Assembly (NCBI GenBank): GCA_025504975.1
Contig: JANUWI010000005.1
Span: 2,418,001-2,482,000 of the forward strand
Direction: 5' to 3'
DNA: 64,000 nucleotides
Source: Plenodomus lindquistii
Lineage: Eukaryota > Ascomycota > Dothideomycetes > Pleosporales > Leptosphaeriaceae
Positions 21,544 to 31,464 of the stretch are shown here, one piece after another (position 1 is the first letter of the stretch; every line of letters begins with the position of its first letter). The notes below the pieces were generated by a model that worked only from the letters and a program-made list of their open reading frames with translations, was not told where the DNA came from and ran no database searches. The position numbers and the translations under genes were made by a program.

Positions 21544-21711
21544 TATATAAACCCCCTTTAGTCGTCTTCCTTGCTTGAGATGCCATATCCTCTGCGATTT
21601 CCCACTAAAACTCAAAATGTGGTAAGGATGGAGACCATGTCCTGCGTCTCTGCTTTCTTCAAAACGACCACGATGACTTCCCATGGTCTGGTTTGTCGCC
21701 AGCCTGTCTAA
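21544..21711 (+). promoter_or_regulatory. array unit 4: TATA 21544, ATG 21637
   Basis: TATATAAACCCCC as in unit 1, then ATGTCCTGCGTCTCT 93 bp downstream opening a 24-residue frame. Confidence 0.6.
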
Positions 21712-22031
21712 GTTTTCGCACCAAAAAACAGTCATGGAGTTACATGTCGTGTATCTCTCAAAAAGGCTTGAGCGAGCATTTCATGGGTGGGGTGATGCTT
21801 CAAAAATAGGTGGTGGAGACTGCGATGCGTTTGCGCGCTGTGTAAATCGAAAAGAAGGAACGCGTGAAGTCATGTGTGTGTTTGCCCTGCGGTCTTCTGA
21901 AGACGGTGTACTGGGAAGAACACATGTTTGTTCAAGTCTGTGGGCTCGTTGAAGCTACGAAGAACCTGATCGATGAAGTTGCTGGGCGTGAGCGTGAGCG
22001 TGAGCTTGTGGAATGAGATGCGGCGATGGCG

Positions 22032-22235
22032 GTTTAAGTTCAGCATGTTTTGCTGCGAGTTTTTACACAGCACTCCTTCCTTCCCACCGGTCTTCCAAAA
22101 TCCGGAACCCACGCTTAAATGAGTGTGGATTGCGCTGCTGAACGTCAAATATATACAGGAAGCTTGCGATGTCTGTGCCGCGCGCTCTCCGGGATCGATT
22201 TCACAACAAAAGCTGGTTCCTGAGTTCCCATGAGA
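22032..22235 (+). promoter_or_regulatory. array unit 5: degenerate TTTAA 22032, ATG 22119
   Basis: GGCGGTTTAAG replaces GGCGGTTATAA; CTTCCAAAATCC at ~22092; ATGAGTGTGGATTGCGCTGC at 22119 opens a 38-residue frame. Confidence 0.5.
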
Positions 22236-22303
22236 CTGGGGCTGGGGAGCCCGACAAGTGGTAGAAGTTGTAATGACGTACATGTATCATTTCATGGCGG
22301 CAG

Positions 22304-22414
22304 TATAAATCCAGTACGCTTCGCTACTCCATGCTCCTCACATCTTCTTGAATTAGATTTCTAAAAGCCATCGAGGCTTACAGCATGTGTGTGGACTGCG
22401 CCGCTGAATGCTGA
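22304..22414 (+). promoter_or_regulatory. array unit 6: TATA 22304, ATG 22385
   Basis: TATAAAT, leader CTTCGCTACTCCATGCTCCT, CTAAAAG, then ATGTGTGTGGACTGCGCCGC 81 bp downstream. Confidence 0.6.
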
Positions 22415-22560
22415 AAATGATCTCCGGACCAAGCGATGTCTGTTTTCCGTTCTCTGGAATCAGGTTTACTCAAAACGGATTCGAGCGATCACCATGGCGC
22501 TGGGACAGGGGGAAATGTACGAAATTTCATGAAAGTGCACACATGATTTCGTGACGGCGA

Positions 22561-22680
22561 TATATATCCATCCAGCACCCTTCGCTACTCCATCCTCCTC
22601 CTCACATCTTGCCTCAAATTTTCCAGAAAGTCATTGGGTCCCAAAACTTGTGTGTGTTCTGTGCCGCTGGACAATACAAT
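22561..22680 (+). promoter_or_regulatory. array unit 7: TATATAT 22561, TTG at 22648
   Basis: Leader nearly identical to unit 6 (CTTCGCTACTCCATCCTCCT) and CCCAAAAC, but the start-like triplet is TTG, so any translated start is lost here. Confidence 0.55.
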
Positions 22681-22890
22681 GGAGGCGGTACCCCCCGATG
22701 TCTGTGGCGCGTTCTCCAGACTCGGTTTTATCAAAATCAAGTTCCTGGACCGTCATGGGTACGCGAGAGGAGGACTACGAAAGAACCATATAAGAGATGG
22801 ATGGGCGCTCTGATCGCGAGCTCGGAACAACACATAGTTCCGTAAATCTTGAATATTGTATTGGTACAAGACATGGCTTCGTCGTGGCAG

Positions 22891-23055
22891 TATGAATCCT
22901 ACACGTTTCACTACAGCTTCTTACACCACACGCCTTTTTGTTTACAAAATCTGAAGATGGTGATGGTATGTATGTGGGCTTCGCCGCTCAACGTCAAAAT
23001 CATGGTTCGGCCTGTGATGTCTGTGGACCCGGTTCTACCAAAATTGCTTTCCTGA
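22891..23055 (+). promoter_or_regulatory. array unit 8: TATGAAT 22891, ATG 22972
   Basis: TATA element altered to TATGAAT; TTTACAAAATC in the leader; ATG 81 bp downstream followed by CGCCGCTCAACGTCAAAATC as in units 5-6. Confidence 0.5.
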
Positions 23056-23199
23056 AGCGTCATGGGGGTGCGCGTGCGGGGTGTACAAACCTATTAAATA
23101 AGAAGAATGTGAGTAGCTTGATGCGAGTGGGACAAAACATATGTTTCTATGAGTCCTCCAAACTGTACGAGAGTACACACATGACTTTGTTGTGGCGGT

Positions 23200-23378
23200 T
23201 ATAAAACCATAGCCCCTCGCGACTCTTTCTTCTTCTTCTTGAACCACCCATCCCGCGCGTGTTCTCCGAAAAGTAGATCCAAGAAATGGTATATGTGTGG
23301 ACTGCGCCGGCGGGAGTTACGAAGGTGAATTTCAAGTTTCACATGTCGTTCTGCGTGTGGGATTGGCGTTCAGATTGA
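23200..23378 (+). promoter_or_regulatory. array unit 9: TATAAAA 23200, ATG 23286 or 23293
   Basis: Preceded by ACACATGACTTTGTTGTGGC, followed by a pyrimidine leader and TCCGAAAAG. Two overlapping ATGs lie 86 and 93 bp downstream, then TGTGGACTGCGCCGGCGG. Confidence 0.6.
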
Positions 23379-23633
23379 GATTAGACTCTGAACTTGTCAT
23401 GGAGGATGGGCGGGAGAAGGTGTACGAAAGATCGATACAACACCCGCATGGTTTTTTCGTGTAAGTCTTGAGGCGCGGTGATGAAAGTCTTATGGCAACT
23501 CTTCATGGGTGTCTGCCGCTCTGAGAGAGACTGTCACGAGCAGAAACTTCTGGGAATCTTTTACATGTCCCTCGTTCCGCATCAGGGTTCGACACAACAA
23601 AGTTCCCGGAAGATCAAGCCATGTCTCTGCAAT

Positions 23634-23800
23634 ATATACCACCATTGTATATGGGTCTGCCTGTCTCCGCCTGTGTCTCTTTTTTCCTCCATATCCACCT
23701 ACCGCACCCTGTGGTTTACCAAAATGCTGGAACCAACACCAATGCGGGAGCTGACCTGCATGTCTCAATTTCCAAAAGGGCCTTCTCATTTCGCATGACG
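23634..23800 (+). promoter_or_regulatory. array unit 10: TATATA 23634, ATG 23724
   Basis: Preceded by CATGTCTCTGCAA, with TTTACCAAAATG overlapping the ATG 90 bp downstream; opens a 24-residue frame. Confidence 0.55.
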
Positions 23801-23931
23801 CGTCGTCGGTGCTGCCTGAAATCTTTTCCAGCCCTTGATATCGGAGAAAAGAGGGCAGGGAGAGTAGGAGATTCCATATCGGAATGATCACGAATGAGAT
23901 TTTTGTTTCTCAACACCGCACGGCGTGACAA

Positions 23932-24083
23932 CATAAACCCTTGTCTGGCCTCACTTCTCCTTCTCTCCTCATCAACTACACCTAAGCATACTGGGGCGTA
24001 CCAAAATTTCCAAGGGCAGATCGATGTGGGTGTCGCAGTTTCAAAAAGATGTTTGGCCCCATACTATGGTGCGTGGCCGTTGA
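23932..24083 (+). promoter_or_regulatory. array unit 11: CATAAACCC 23932, ATG 24024
   Basis: Leader with CTTCTCCTTCTCTCCTC, GTACCAAAATTTCC, then ATG 92 bp downstream opening a 19-residue frame. Confidence 0.55.
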
Positions 24084-24185
24084 CGCCAAAGGCGATCGCA
24101 AAATCCTGATTGGGGAAGAAGAGAGAACAGATTTTGAAAGCACAAGCTAGCCTTATGTCTCTGCTGGTATGTCTCGGCCCTGACG

Positions 24186-24355
24186 TATAAATTGCTGCCT
24201 ATATCTTCTCTATCTCCTTCTCTCCTCAATTGCTCGGTATCTCGCTGAGTTGATGAAGAAAATCTATGCCATCTCTTCATGTGAGGATCGGCCGGGCTGT
24301 GGCGAGTTCGAAAATACTGCTACTCATTTCAATGGTGTTGAACTGGTCGCTTTGA
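24186..24355 (+). promoter_or_regulatory. array unit 12: TATAAAT 24186, ATGs 24253-24279
   Basis: Leader with CTCCTTCTCTCCTC. Of three ATGs, the one at 24279 (93 bp) lies in TTCATGTGAGGATCGG, a block shared with unit 13. Confidence 0.5.
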
Positions 24356-24460
24356 GTTGCAGTTCTAGAACTGTAACAGGGCCTTGTATGCAAGGGAGGA
24401 GGGACATCAACATTGCTACAGTAATGAACGATGGCTCCGCTGACGCTCGGTGTTGCCATA

Positions 24461-24580
24461 GATATCTAACTATCCCGCCCTGTACTTCTCCTTCGCTCTC
24501 CATCAAGCAGCATCTCCCTGAACTCACCAAAATCAACCCCACTGTCTTTTCATGTGAAGATCGGGCTGTCAGAGGGGGGA
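24461..24580 (+). promoter_or_regulatory. array unit 13: degenerate GATATCTA 24461, ATG 24552
   Basis: Leader CTTCTCCTTCGCTCTCC, CTCACCAAAATC, then TTCATGTGAAGATCGG 91 bp downstream. A long G-run begins at 24579. Confidence 0.45.
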
Positions 24581-24971
24581 AGGGGGGGGGGGGGGGGAGG
24601 GGGGGAAGGTATACCAAAATCCTTTCACCCTTCGCTGATGTTTCTGCGGGCGGGTTTGGATGAGGTGTCACACCCAATTTTGTCACTCACCCTCTTTCTT
24701 ACACACTCTGTGTAGACCGAGAAAGCAAATACAGAAGCTGACATGTCTGCTCTGGGAGTCGTTGCTTTCTCGAAATTAGACTGCAGAATTCCTCATGTGG
24801 ACCTGTGCAAAGGACCTCGGAATTTCAAAGAGTTCAGACCCATGTCTCTTTCCTCAATCGAAAGTGTTCATCTTCACCACGCTGATCCGGTCCCGTTCTG
24901 TGAACGCGATGCGGAAATATGCCGACACTTAGATCATGGGCTGCGCGCCTTAGCATTGTGTCTACAATGTG

Positions 24972-25191
24972 TATAAGGAGCAGTCCGACCTTGGCGCTTC
25001 TTTTACCCATGCGAACTCACCATCGTGATTCGAAAGCTTCCAATCTGCGAGCGATGTCTGGAGTGCGGCGGTGGGAGAACGTCAAAAGTCGCGATAAAGG
25101 ACATCATGAATTTTCGCTTCTTGTGTGGCTTGCACATCGTCTGAGCTACTGTGACATGTGTTTCCGAAAACAACACGGATCCGTATCATGA
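24972..25191 (+). promoter_or_regulatory. array unit 14: TATAAG 24972, ATG 25054
   Basis: GTATAAGGAG, weak leader, then GCGATGTCTGGAGTGCGGCG 82 bp downstream opening a 45-residue frame. A further unit may have existed near 24.65-24.74 kb, where only an ATGTCTGCTCTG (24744) remains. Confidence 0.4.
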
Positions 25192-25214
25192 GTGGAGGGG
25201 TGTGCCGCGGGGAC

Positions 25215-25330
25215 TATAAAGCTTTTGCCACTAAATTTATGGACTTCTTCTTCTCCATCTTCTTGTCAGCCACATCCGCCAAAACCATCAGAATCCTCCT
25301 GGATGTTGTGCCGAAAGAAGCTCGGTTACA
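25215..25330 (+). promoter_or_regulatory. array unit 15: TATAAA 25215, ATG 25303
   Basis: TATAAAGC, leader CTTCTTCTTCTCC, CGCCAAAACC, then ATG 88 bp downstream. Last recognisable unit. Confidence 0.55.
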
Positions 25331-25339
25331 GATGATGAG

Positions 25340-26108
25340 CGAGAAGCGTCGCCACTGAAATTATCAACCAATTTCGGAAGATTTTGTGATCTCTGCTCCC
25401 CTCCCCGCGTCTCATTACAGGATCTGCAAGAATTTCGACGGAGCGATGCGTGTTTTTCTCACCCAAATCATATCGTGACTTGCACTGGGCTTCGCCGCGG
25501 CATTGGGAGACACGTATCATAAAATGACGCTGATGGTGTCGAAAGACGCGTTGGATATACTCTGGTAGGCATGTTACTGAGATCCTTGGCGGCCCCAAAT
25601 CGCTTGTGAAATGTCCTATCGTCGTCTGACTTTTGATAAGGACGAATGAGAATGGAAGGCGCGGTGAGGTTTCCAACATTGTAAGCCTTATCGAGACTCA
25701 ACCAGCTTGGAGCTGCGTTTCTCGACGAAAGACTTTCTTGGTGTGTTGTCGGAGCACACAAGCTTCTCGAGAGTGAGTCAAACCATTGGGAGCTAGATAG
25801 CGCACTTGTCGCGATGGCTGCTATATTGAACATTGCGTGGTTGTAGAACTGGTTACTTCGTATTCCATTTTCTCAACGCTTTGGAGACAAAGGCGGTGAA
25901 TTGGCCTGATTCTATCTCTAATGGCCTGATAGATGTAGCGAATCTAGAATGAACATTACGATACTCATCGGCAAAGTGATGTATTTCTTACCCAAATAGT
26001 TAATCGCTGAACGCCGGCACACAATTGTTCAGCATATGCCACAAGCGAGCAATGCGATCTCCCTAGTACCATCAGTAAAGAAGACTCAAGGCACGTCGGT
26101 AGCGAGAC
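25340..26108. other. intergenic between the array and a regulator gene
   Basis: A minus-strand frame at 25468-25833 starts with ATG and has an even composition, but no family motif and no supporting context. I do not call it a gene. Confidence 0.4.
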
Positions 26109-28295
26109 TTACGGGCGATCGAAACACTCCTCCCAACCCGGCTCCCCCTTCTTCCAATATCTCCGTAGTACAGTTCTCGCCTTAAGCGGGCTACTCGTTC
26201 CCAGCGAGCGACTGAGATGCTCCAGCGTCGCTTCGATCCAATTCTTTATGCCTTCACCCCGATAAGCCGCCTCCACGCCAGCTACTATCAGTGGCCATGC
26301 GAGAAACTTGGCAATTCGTGGTATTCCGGAGCCTCGTAGCAAGCTACCGAAGAGAATGTCTCCATATTCAACCCGGATGGCGTTCATCTCGAGGGTTCTG
26401 GGTAGAACGGCAAGGGATTGCAGAGACATGATGCAGTACACTGCCACCGCGGCTTGATACATGGTACCGATGATGTGCCAATCGCTATAGTGAGCACCCC
26501 GCTGTGCCCAATCGTCTGCCCTAAAAGTCAAGATACTGTCGAGCACATCCTGAGCTTCTGGTATAAGTTCGAACTCGGAGCCATCTGACTGTAACCTCTG
26601 CGGGGAGGCTTTGGCACGTAGTTCGTTGATCTTGAGGATTGCTGTGAATATCTCGGGTGGACAAAGTGTGTATGGGAAGATCAGGTCGTAAAGATCGGTG
26701 TAGTCTGCGACGATGTCGTCGCAAATCTGTTTGCTAGTCTGGACTTGGTCTGATGCGGGGCTACAGGCATTGGCCATAGTTATAACACTAGTGAGTGTCA
26801 GCACACATGTACTCCTGGTTACTGGAAGTGCGAACAGTGACTTACAGGATATATATGACCAGTGTAGGTGCCAAGAAGGGTGCCTGCTTCAACAAATCCT
26901 TGAAACCTCCTCGTAGGTCCACAATCCGTTGCATGGCCATAGCATGAGAACGCCAGTCTGTAGGTACTGCACTCTGCAACTAATGCAGATGTTAGTATGC
27001 ATGACCTTGAGAAGCACGTGTTTATCCTGTTGAGCTCAAGGGACTCACTTCCACGCTCATAAACATAAGGATACTCGCTATAGTGATGTCGCTGCATTTC
27101 GTCTGGTCCTGTCCAATGTAGTGACGTAGGGACTGGATAGCAGCAATGCGATGACGTAAAACATTCAACTGGTTGGACCTTATAATGTCCTTGTTCGCTT
27201 CTATGGGCAGAGAGTGGATGAAGTGATTGATCGACATGCACACCAATGTATGATGTACTGTAGGCGGCAGTACATGTAATGCATTAAGAGGAAAGGAGCG
27301 GATAGCTGGATTGGGTGCCAGCTCTCCCGATGCCACGACACCTGGGTGTATTCGGGAATTGTCTGTCAAGATTAGGCACGGTTCCGATATCTCGAAACTT
27401 TTGAGACTCGACTTACAATACTGAACTGCTTGAACCACTTCAGATGTTTCGCTAGAGAGGAAGTCATAATTTGGCAGACCTTCCGAACGCATGAACTTGA
27501 GCAAACCCTCGAGTTTGTTAAGGGGTTGCCGATGTGTACGCAATAATTTGGCGGCTTCACTGTAGAGACCTCTTCTCACAATCTGCTCTAGCCGAGCTTG
27601 GCCTCCCGCTTGAAGCATGAGTTCAATATCCTCGGCGATCGCGGCTTGTGCTGTAAAGAGTTCGGTCATGATTGAGTGATGTTGATCCTTCGTCGCATCA
27701 TGCGGGCGCTCCCTGAATGCGGTCCACCCAGCGCTCATCACTGTCCGCCAATACGCAAGACCCTCGATGTCATCTGCATCGGAAGGTAATGACAAGGATA
27801 TTTCATCAGGAATTTTATAAGCCTTGCCGTTGAGGAGAGACTGGGAATAAGAGGGATGGAAGGTTCCCGCGGGGAGTGGGTCGATATGGGGTTGTGAAGT
27901 GAGGTATAGCCTTTTGCCAGCTTCCTTCTTGCTCCGTCTTGAAGTGATTTTGCCGATTTGAACCCACTGTAGTGGCTTTCTACATATGGCGTGATTAGCA
28001 TTGGTATCTAACGAACAATTGGTACGCGTAGGGCGTGTAGGTCATTGTCAACGACGAAGCAGACATTGTGTAGTCGCCAAGCAACACCACATGAGATTTT
28101 GAGACACCCTCAAAAGCTGTGAAGGACTGATCCGCAGTCAAGGGCACCTTACTGCTCACCGTAGCCGGGGCATTTCCTGCCAGCCGCCTGGCATTTTCCG
28201 CAATGCGGTAATGTATGATCGCAGACCAGTCGGCGCTTCAAGCATTCCCAGCATTGCTTATCTGCTTTTTTTCTTCCTCTTTCGGATACCTCCAT
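26109..28295 (-). CDS. Zn2Cys6 transcription factor with Fungal_trans_2 domain
   Basis: Five exons, complement(26109..26787, 26846..26979, 27049..27362, 27417..27979, 28153..28295), give 610 residues. Exon 1 carries the binuclear cluster Cys15-x2-Cys18-x6-Cys25-x6-Cys32-x2-Cys35-x6-Cys42, ending CPGYGEQ. Splicing gives KPLQWVQIGKITSRRSKKE, the usual bridge in this family. The rest is the alpha-helical Fungal_trans_2 (DUF3468) region, including IQYYNSRIHP-like and MAMQRIVDLRGGF motifs. The joins at 27362/27417, 26979/27049 and 26787/26846 each restore these motifs. It should act as a nuclear DNA-binding regulator at CGG-type sites. A possible further donor (GTAAGT) overlaps the stop at 26109-26112, so a different last exon is possible. 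No obvious target cluster next door. Confidence 0.85.
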
Positions 28296-29799
28296 CGTCC
28301 CCAAAAGACCAGCGTAATGTGATGTGAGCAGGGCGACGCTCTGTAGGGTGGTTCATCAAATCTCCAGCATGTTGAAGTATGAAGGGTGGGCATGAATTCT
28401 TATGTTTCGAATGGACGTGCTATTTGAAAGGCAACAAGATGCACTCATGTAACGTTTTGCACCAACGAGATGGTTCTGGCTGACATGCAGCCTTGTGGGA
28501 ACAGTCTTGGCCATCTTTCGCTCTATTTTGGGCCTAGTCTTGGGCGGTCGGTGAACCGAATGGGCGCCTTAATCTGCGCTGACATTGCCGGTGAAGAGAA
28601 CAAGCTCCCTGTGCGACTTCCATTTTCAAGCGACGATTTGACAGTGGATACATAGGTGGATCGCATGTGAGACATAATACGCAGTGCGCGTCATGACGAA
28701 GGTCGAGGTGCTACTAGGCAGTAGTGAGGAGAGACGCCGCAAGACCTAGGCGGCGCAGCTCCTGGTTGATCGTTCTGTCGACCATGGACATGACACGGGT
28801 TCTTCAAAGACATTTCAAGGTTGGTGTATGTCTAAGTGAATTCAAAATTGGAAGTCGAGCATGATGTTTCGGGCCATACACGTGCATCATTGGTTAGCGC
28901 GTAAGCTTGGCAGTTATGGCTAGCGCGCGTTGCTGATGACATAATCTGTCCGTGCGCAGATCGCCTTTAGTCAAGGCTCCAGCCTCGAACCTCCACGACT
29001 TCAACCACCACCACACCCATGCCCGCGCAACTCACCACCCTCGCTCACACCGCGCCTAGCACTCTTCCGCTCACGGCCTTTCTCGCACCTTCCGACCTCG
29101 CGAATCACGCGTGCGACGGCTATTGTCGCCTAACCCTCTTCGTCTGCTTGTTGTGAGCTTCTGTACGCCATCCATTTGGACCTCTTCCGTGTGGCTGCAC
29201 AGTTCTCTGCTTCTGGCACAGGCTCTGCACCGTGCGCAGGAGGGGCGCTGCACATTCTCGCAGAAGTCGCGCGAACAGGGTGCGGGGCAATAACATCGCA
29301 TCGCTCTTCTCCTATTTGTCGACAGCCTCATTTCCCACGACATATCTTCAGTGCGGCGGCACAGCTTTCTGCTTTTGGCACAAGCTCTGTTCGCTAGCGC
29401 TCAAGAGGTGTGGAGTCTTGCTGCACCTGTAGCGTGAACAGCACAGCGTCAGAAACGCATGCACTGCTTTTGTCAGTCATCGCCTGTCTTTTCCGCCTCG
29501 TTGTCGCTTCAGGACGCCATCCTTGCGAGGTTCACAAGGCCTTTGACGCGCAGGATAAGACAACTCAGCTCGCTCTCAGGCGTCTGTTCCTGCGCGCCCG
29601 AGGGGCGTTTCTCAAGTCGGCAGAGTAGAAAGGGCGGTGTTGTGATTCATAACTTGCGGTGATACGGCGACAGATTGTGGGCTAGCCCTTTTGACGATCC
29701 GCACTATACTACCATTCCGGCTAGGAATCCACCTTTGCCATTTGCAGTTCATCCTACATCTCAGGTACGCAGTTGTGTAAGTAGTTCCATCAATCAAGA
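28296..29799. other. intergenic; contains a 43-bp diverged direct repeat
   Basis: GC-rich stretch upstream of the 29800 gene with several short overlapping frames but no family motif. It probably carries the promoters of both flanking genes and a long leader. Confidence 0.4.
29190..29394. repeat. diverged direct repeat pair, about 43 bp, 162 bp apart
   Basis: Copies at ~29190-29232 and ~29352-29394 share the core GCACAG-TCTGCTT-TGGCACA-GCTCTG with a few substitutions. They lie in the probable leader region of the next gene. Confidence 0.55.
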
Positions 29800-31464
29800 A
29801 TGACTTACTACAACTTTCTTCTGCGTAATCGTCCCGTCTTGGCGTACTCCAAATGTAATGCACAGGACCCGCTATACTTACTCCTTGATGTCACTTACGA
29901 TGATTCTGCCGCGCAATGTACTTTCAGCTTGCAGGACGAAGCGCGGACTTTCATCCTTTGTTACAATGCCGATAATTTTGTTTCTGGCCCTCTCACCCTC
30001 CATCCAGCACTTATCCCGCTACCTCAGCTGCGTCTTGATCAGATCGCCCGCCATGGTAACGCGCAAATATATACGTTGGTTCTGGGACTTAAGCAACCTT
30101 GCATCGTCTGGTGCTCTCTTTCTGGCATCAAGACATTCAATGAGAGATTGCTCAACCTCGCCAAAGCCACAGAAGTTGACATTCTCTTCGATTACAACTG
30201 GCTGCACCGCGACAAACAAGCGCACTTTCAACGCGTGATCGAGCATCCCGAGCAGTTTTCAGGCGTCCCACTGGACCGGCACTATTCCAAGCTGTACAAA
30301 TGTGTAGATTGGACTGTGTTTAAGACTGGACATGACGAGGCGCAGGCAGATGCCGATGCCACGACCGAAGACGATGAACCGCCGCCGGTGTACACCGAGG
30401 CAAGGGTAAAGCGGCCTTTCAGAAGCTCGAATAGCTCGAATAGCTCAGCGTCCGGCTCGCCGCCAGCGAAACGCGCGCTCTTGTCGCTTTTGGAGGTTGA
30501 GCACGGCAGTCCAACCGAGAAAGGCAGCACATGGGCACCGAGTCACAAGCCTTCACCTTTTCCCACAGTCACAAGTCCCAAATCTTCCCCTCTCGTTGCA
30601 CCGAACGCGGACATCCATTCCATCGCCGCATCGAGTCCGAAAACTCCATGCTCCCCAATTTTGCGAGCGCCGAATACCCCGCATGACGTGAAGCACGCAG
30701 GCGATGGTGTCTCGCCGAGCAGGGTGCGAGTCCTGGTCTCAAAGGAGCCTGGCTGTCTTATGATACGTCTAGTCAACGCGTCGACCCCTTTACGGCCTTC
30801 ACAGTCGCCAGAAGTAAGTCAAGATCTCGATGCGCCACCCACGACGGCGAACCCCATATCCGACGTCACATTCCTCGAACATTTGGCACGGAAAATCGAG
30901 GCCAAGCTGGGCATAATGTGCGAAGACACACTGTACGAAGCAGACGACATGCGGAAAGAGGCAGATATGGAGTTCCGGGAGATGTTAGAGGAGGAGAGGC
31001 TCCACCTTGGCATAGACAAAGAAGATGCTGCATACGAATTCGAGAGGATTAAACATGAAAAGCTGGCAGCGTTTGAGGAGCAATGCAATGATTTGTCGGA
31101 GTACGGGCAAGAGAGGTTAGGACATATCACAGACGATGCCCTCGACGATGCCAAGCAGCGTGTGGATCAGTTGGCTCATGAGGCGATCATAAACTTCAAA
31201 CAAGCCATAAGGGATCCGGCCACAGAAAGGGAAGAGTTGAACAAGCTTCGCGAGGACCTGAACCGGGAGAAAAAGCAGCTGAGGAGGGATAAAAAGGACT
31301 TGAGGAAAGAGCGACAGGACTTGAGCAAGGAACGGGACGACTTGAGGAAAGAGCGGAAGGCACTGCGAAGAGATCGACGGCGATTTGAAAGTGGTATGAC
31401 TAGAGTTGTGGAGGAGAGTGCGCGTGGATGGCGAGAGAATACGACAGCGACCTCGCCAGGTTGA
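29800..31464 (+). CDS. orphan protein with C-terminal charged single-alpha-helix segment
   Basis: A single-exon frame of 554 residues from ATG 29800. The N-terminal ~170 residues form a compact globular domain (MTYYNFLLRNRPVLAYSK...; motifs WCSLSGIKTF and DYNWLHRDKQAHFQ) that I cannot assign. The middle ~180 residues are Ser/Pro-rich and probably disordered. From ~355 the protein is helical and acidic, and ~470-530 is an almost uninterrupted run of alternating acidic and basic residues with a Leu every seventh position, the mark of a coiled coil or an ER/K single alpha helix. No signal peptide or membrane span. Probably a lineage-specific cytoplasmic or nuclear protein; function unknown. Confidence 0.75.
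   Translation: MTYYNFLLRNRPVLAYSKCNAQDPLYLLLDVTYDDSAAQCTFSLQDEARTFILCYNADNFVSGPLTLHPALIPLPQLRLDQIARHGNAQIYTLVLGLKQPCIVWCSLSGIKTFNERLLNLAKATEVDILFDYNWLHRDKQAHFQRVIEHPEQFSGVPLDRHYSKLYKCVDWTVFKTGHDEAQADADATTEDDEPPPVYTEARVKRPFRSSNSSNSSASGSPPAKRALLSLLEVEHGSPTEKGSTWAPSHKPSPFPTVTSPKSSPLVAPNADIHSIAASSPKTPCSPILRAPNTPHDVKHAGDGVSPSRVRVLVSKEPGCLMIRLVNASTPLRPSQSPEVSQDLDAPPTTANPISDVTFLEHLARKIEAKLGIMCEDTLYEADDMRKEADMEFREMLEEERLHLGIDKEDAAYEFERIKHEKLAAFEEQCNDLSEYGQERLGHITDDALDDAKQRVDQLAHEAIINFKQAIRDPATEREELNKLREDLNREKKQLRRDKKDLRKERQDLSKERDDLRKERKALRRDRRRFESGMTRVVEESARGWRENTTATSPG

Larger units (their letters stand above)
20520..25330. repeat. tandem array of about 15 diverged TATA-bearing units
   Basis: No recognisable protein gene. 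Related units follow one another in plus orientation, spaced 240-600 bp. Each has, in order: an ACATG-type motif often 15-35 bp before; a TATA-like element; a pyrimidine-rich leader with CTTC and CTCCTC; a CCAAAA-type motif; then an ATG (or near-ATG) 80-93 bp after the TATA element. Block similarity is clearest among units at 20528, 21133 and 21544 (ATGTCCTGCGYCTCT at the ATG; a shared GCTGTGTGAATCGAAAAAAG-like block later) and among units at 22032-23200 (GTGTGGAYTGCGCCGCTGAA). Encoded peptides are short and differ in length and frame, so a non-coding or promoter-level function is as likely as micropeptides. GC content is not depressed, so no sign of heavy RIP. Individual units are listed separately. 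Confidence 0.7.

Noticed and set aside
20520..25330. Array interpreted as a CRISPR array, rDNA or satellite
   Set aside because: Units are 240-600 bp and diverged, without short identical repeats and spacers, rRNA motifs or a constant satellite period.
20520..25330. Array interpreted as RIP-degraded transposons
   Set aside because: No AT-rich skew or TA enrichment is apparent, and no transposase, reverse transcriptase or terminal repeats were seen.
25468..25833. 121-residue minus-strand frame as a gene
   Set aside because: Starts with ATG but has no motif, no splice-linked neighbour and lies in the flank of the array; support is insufficient.
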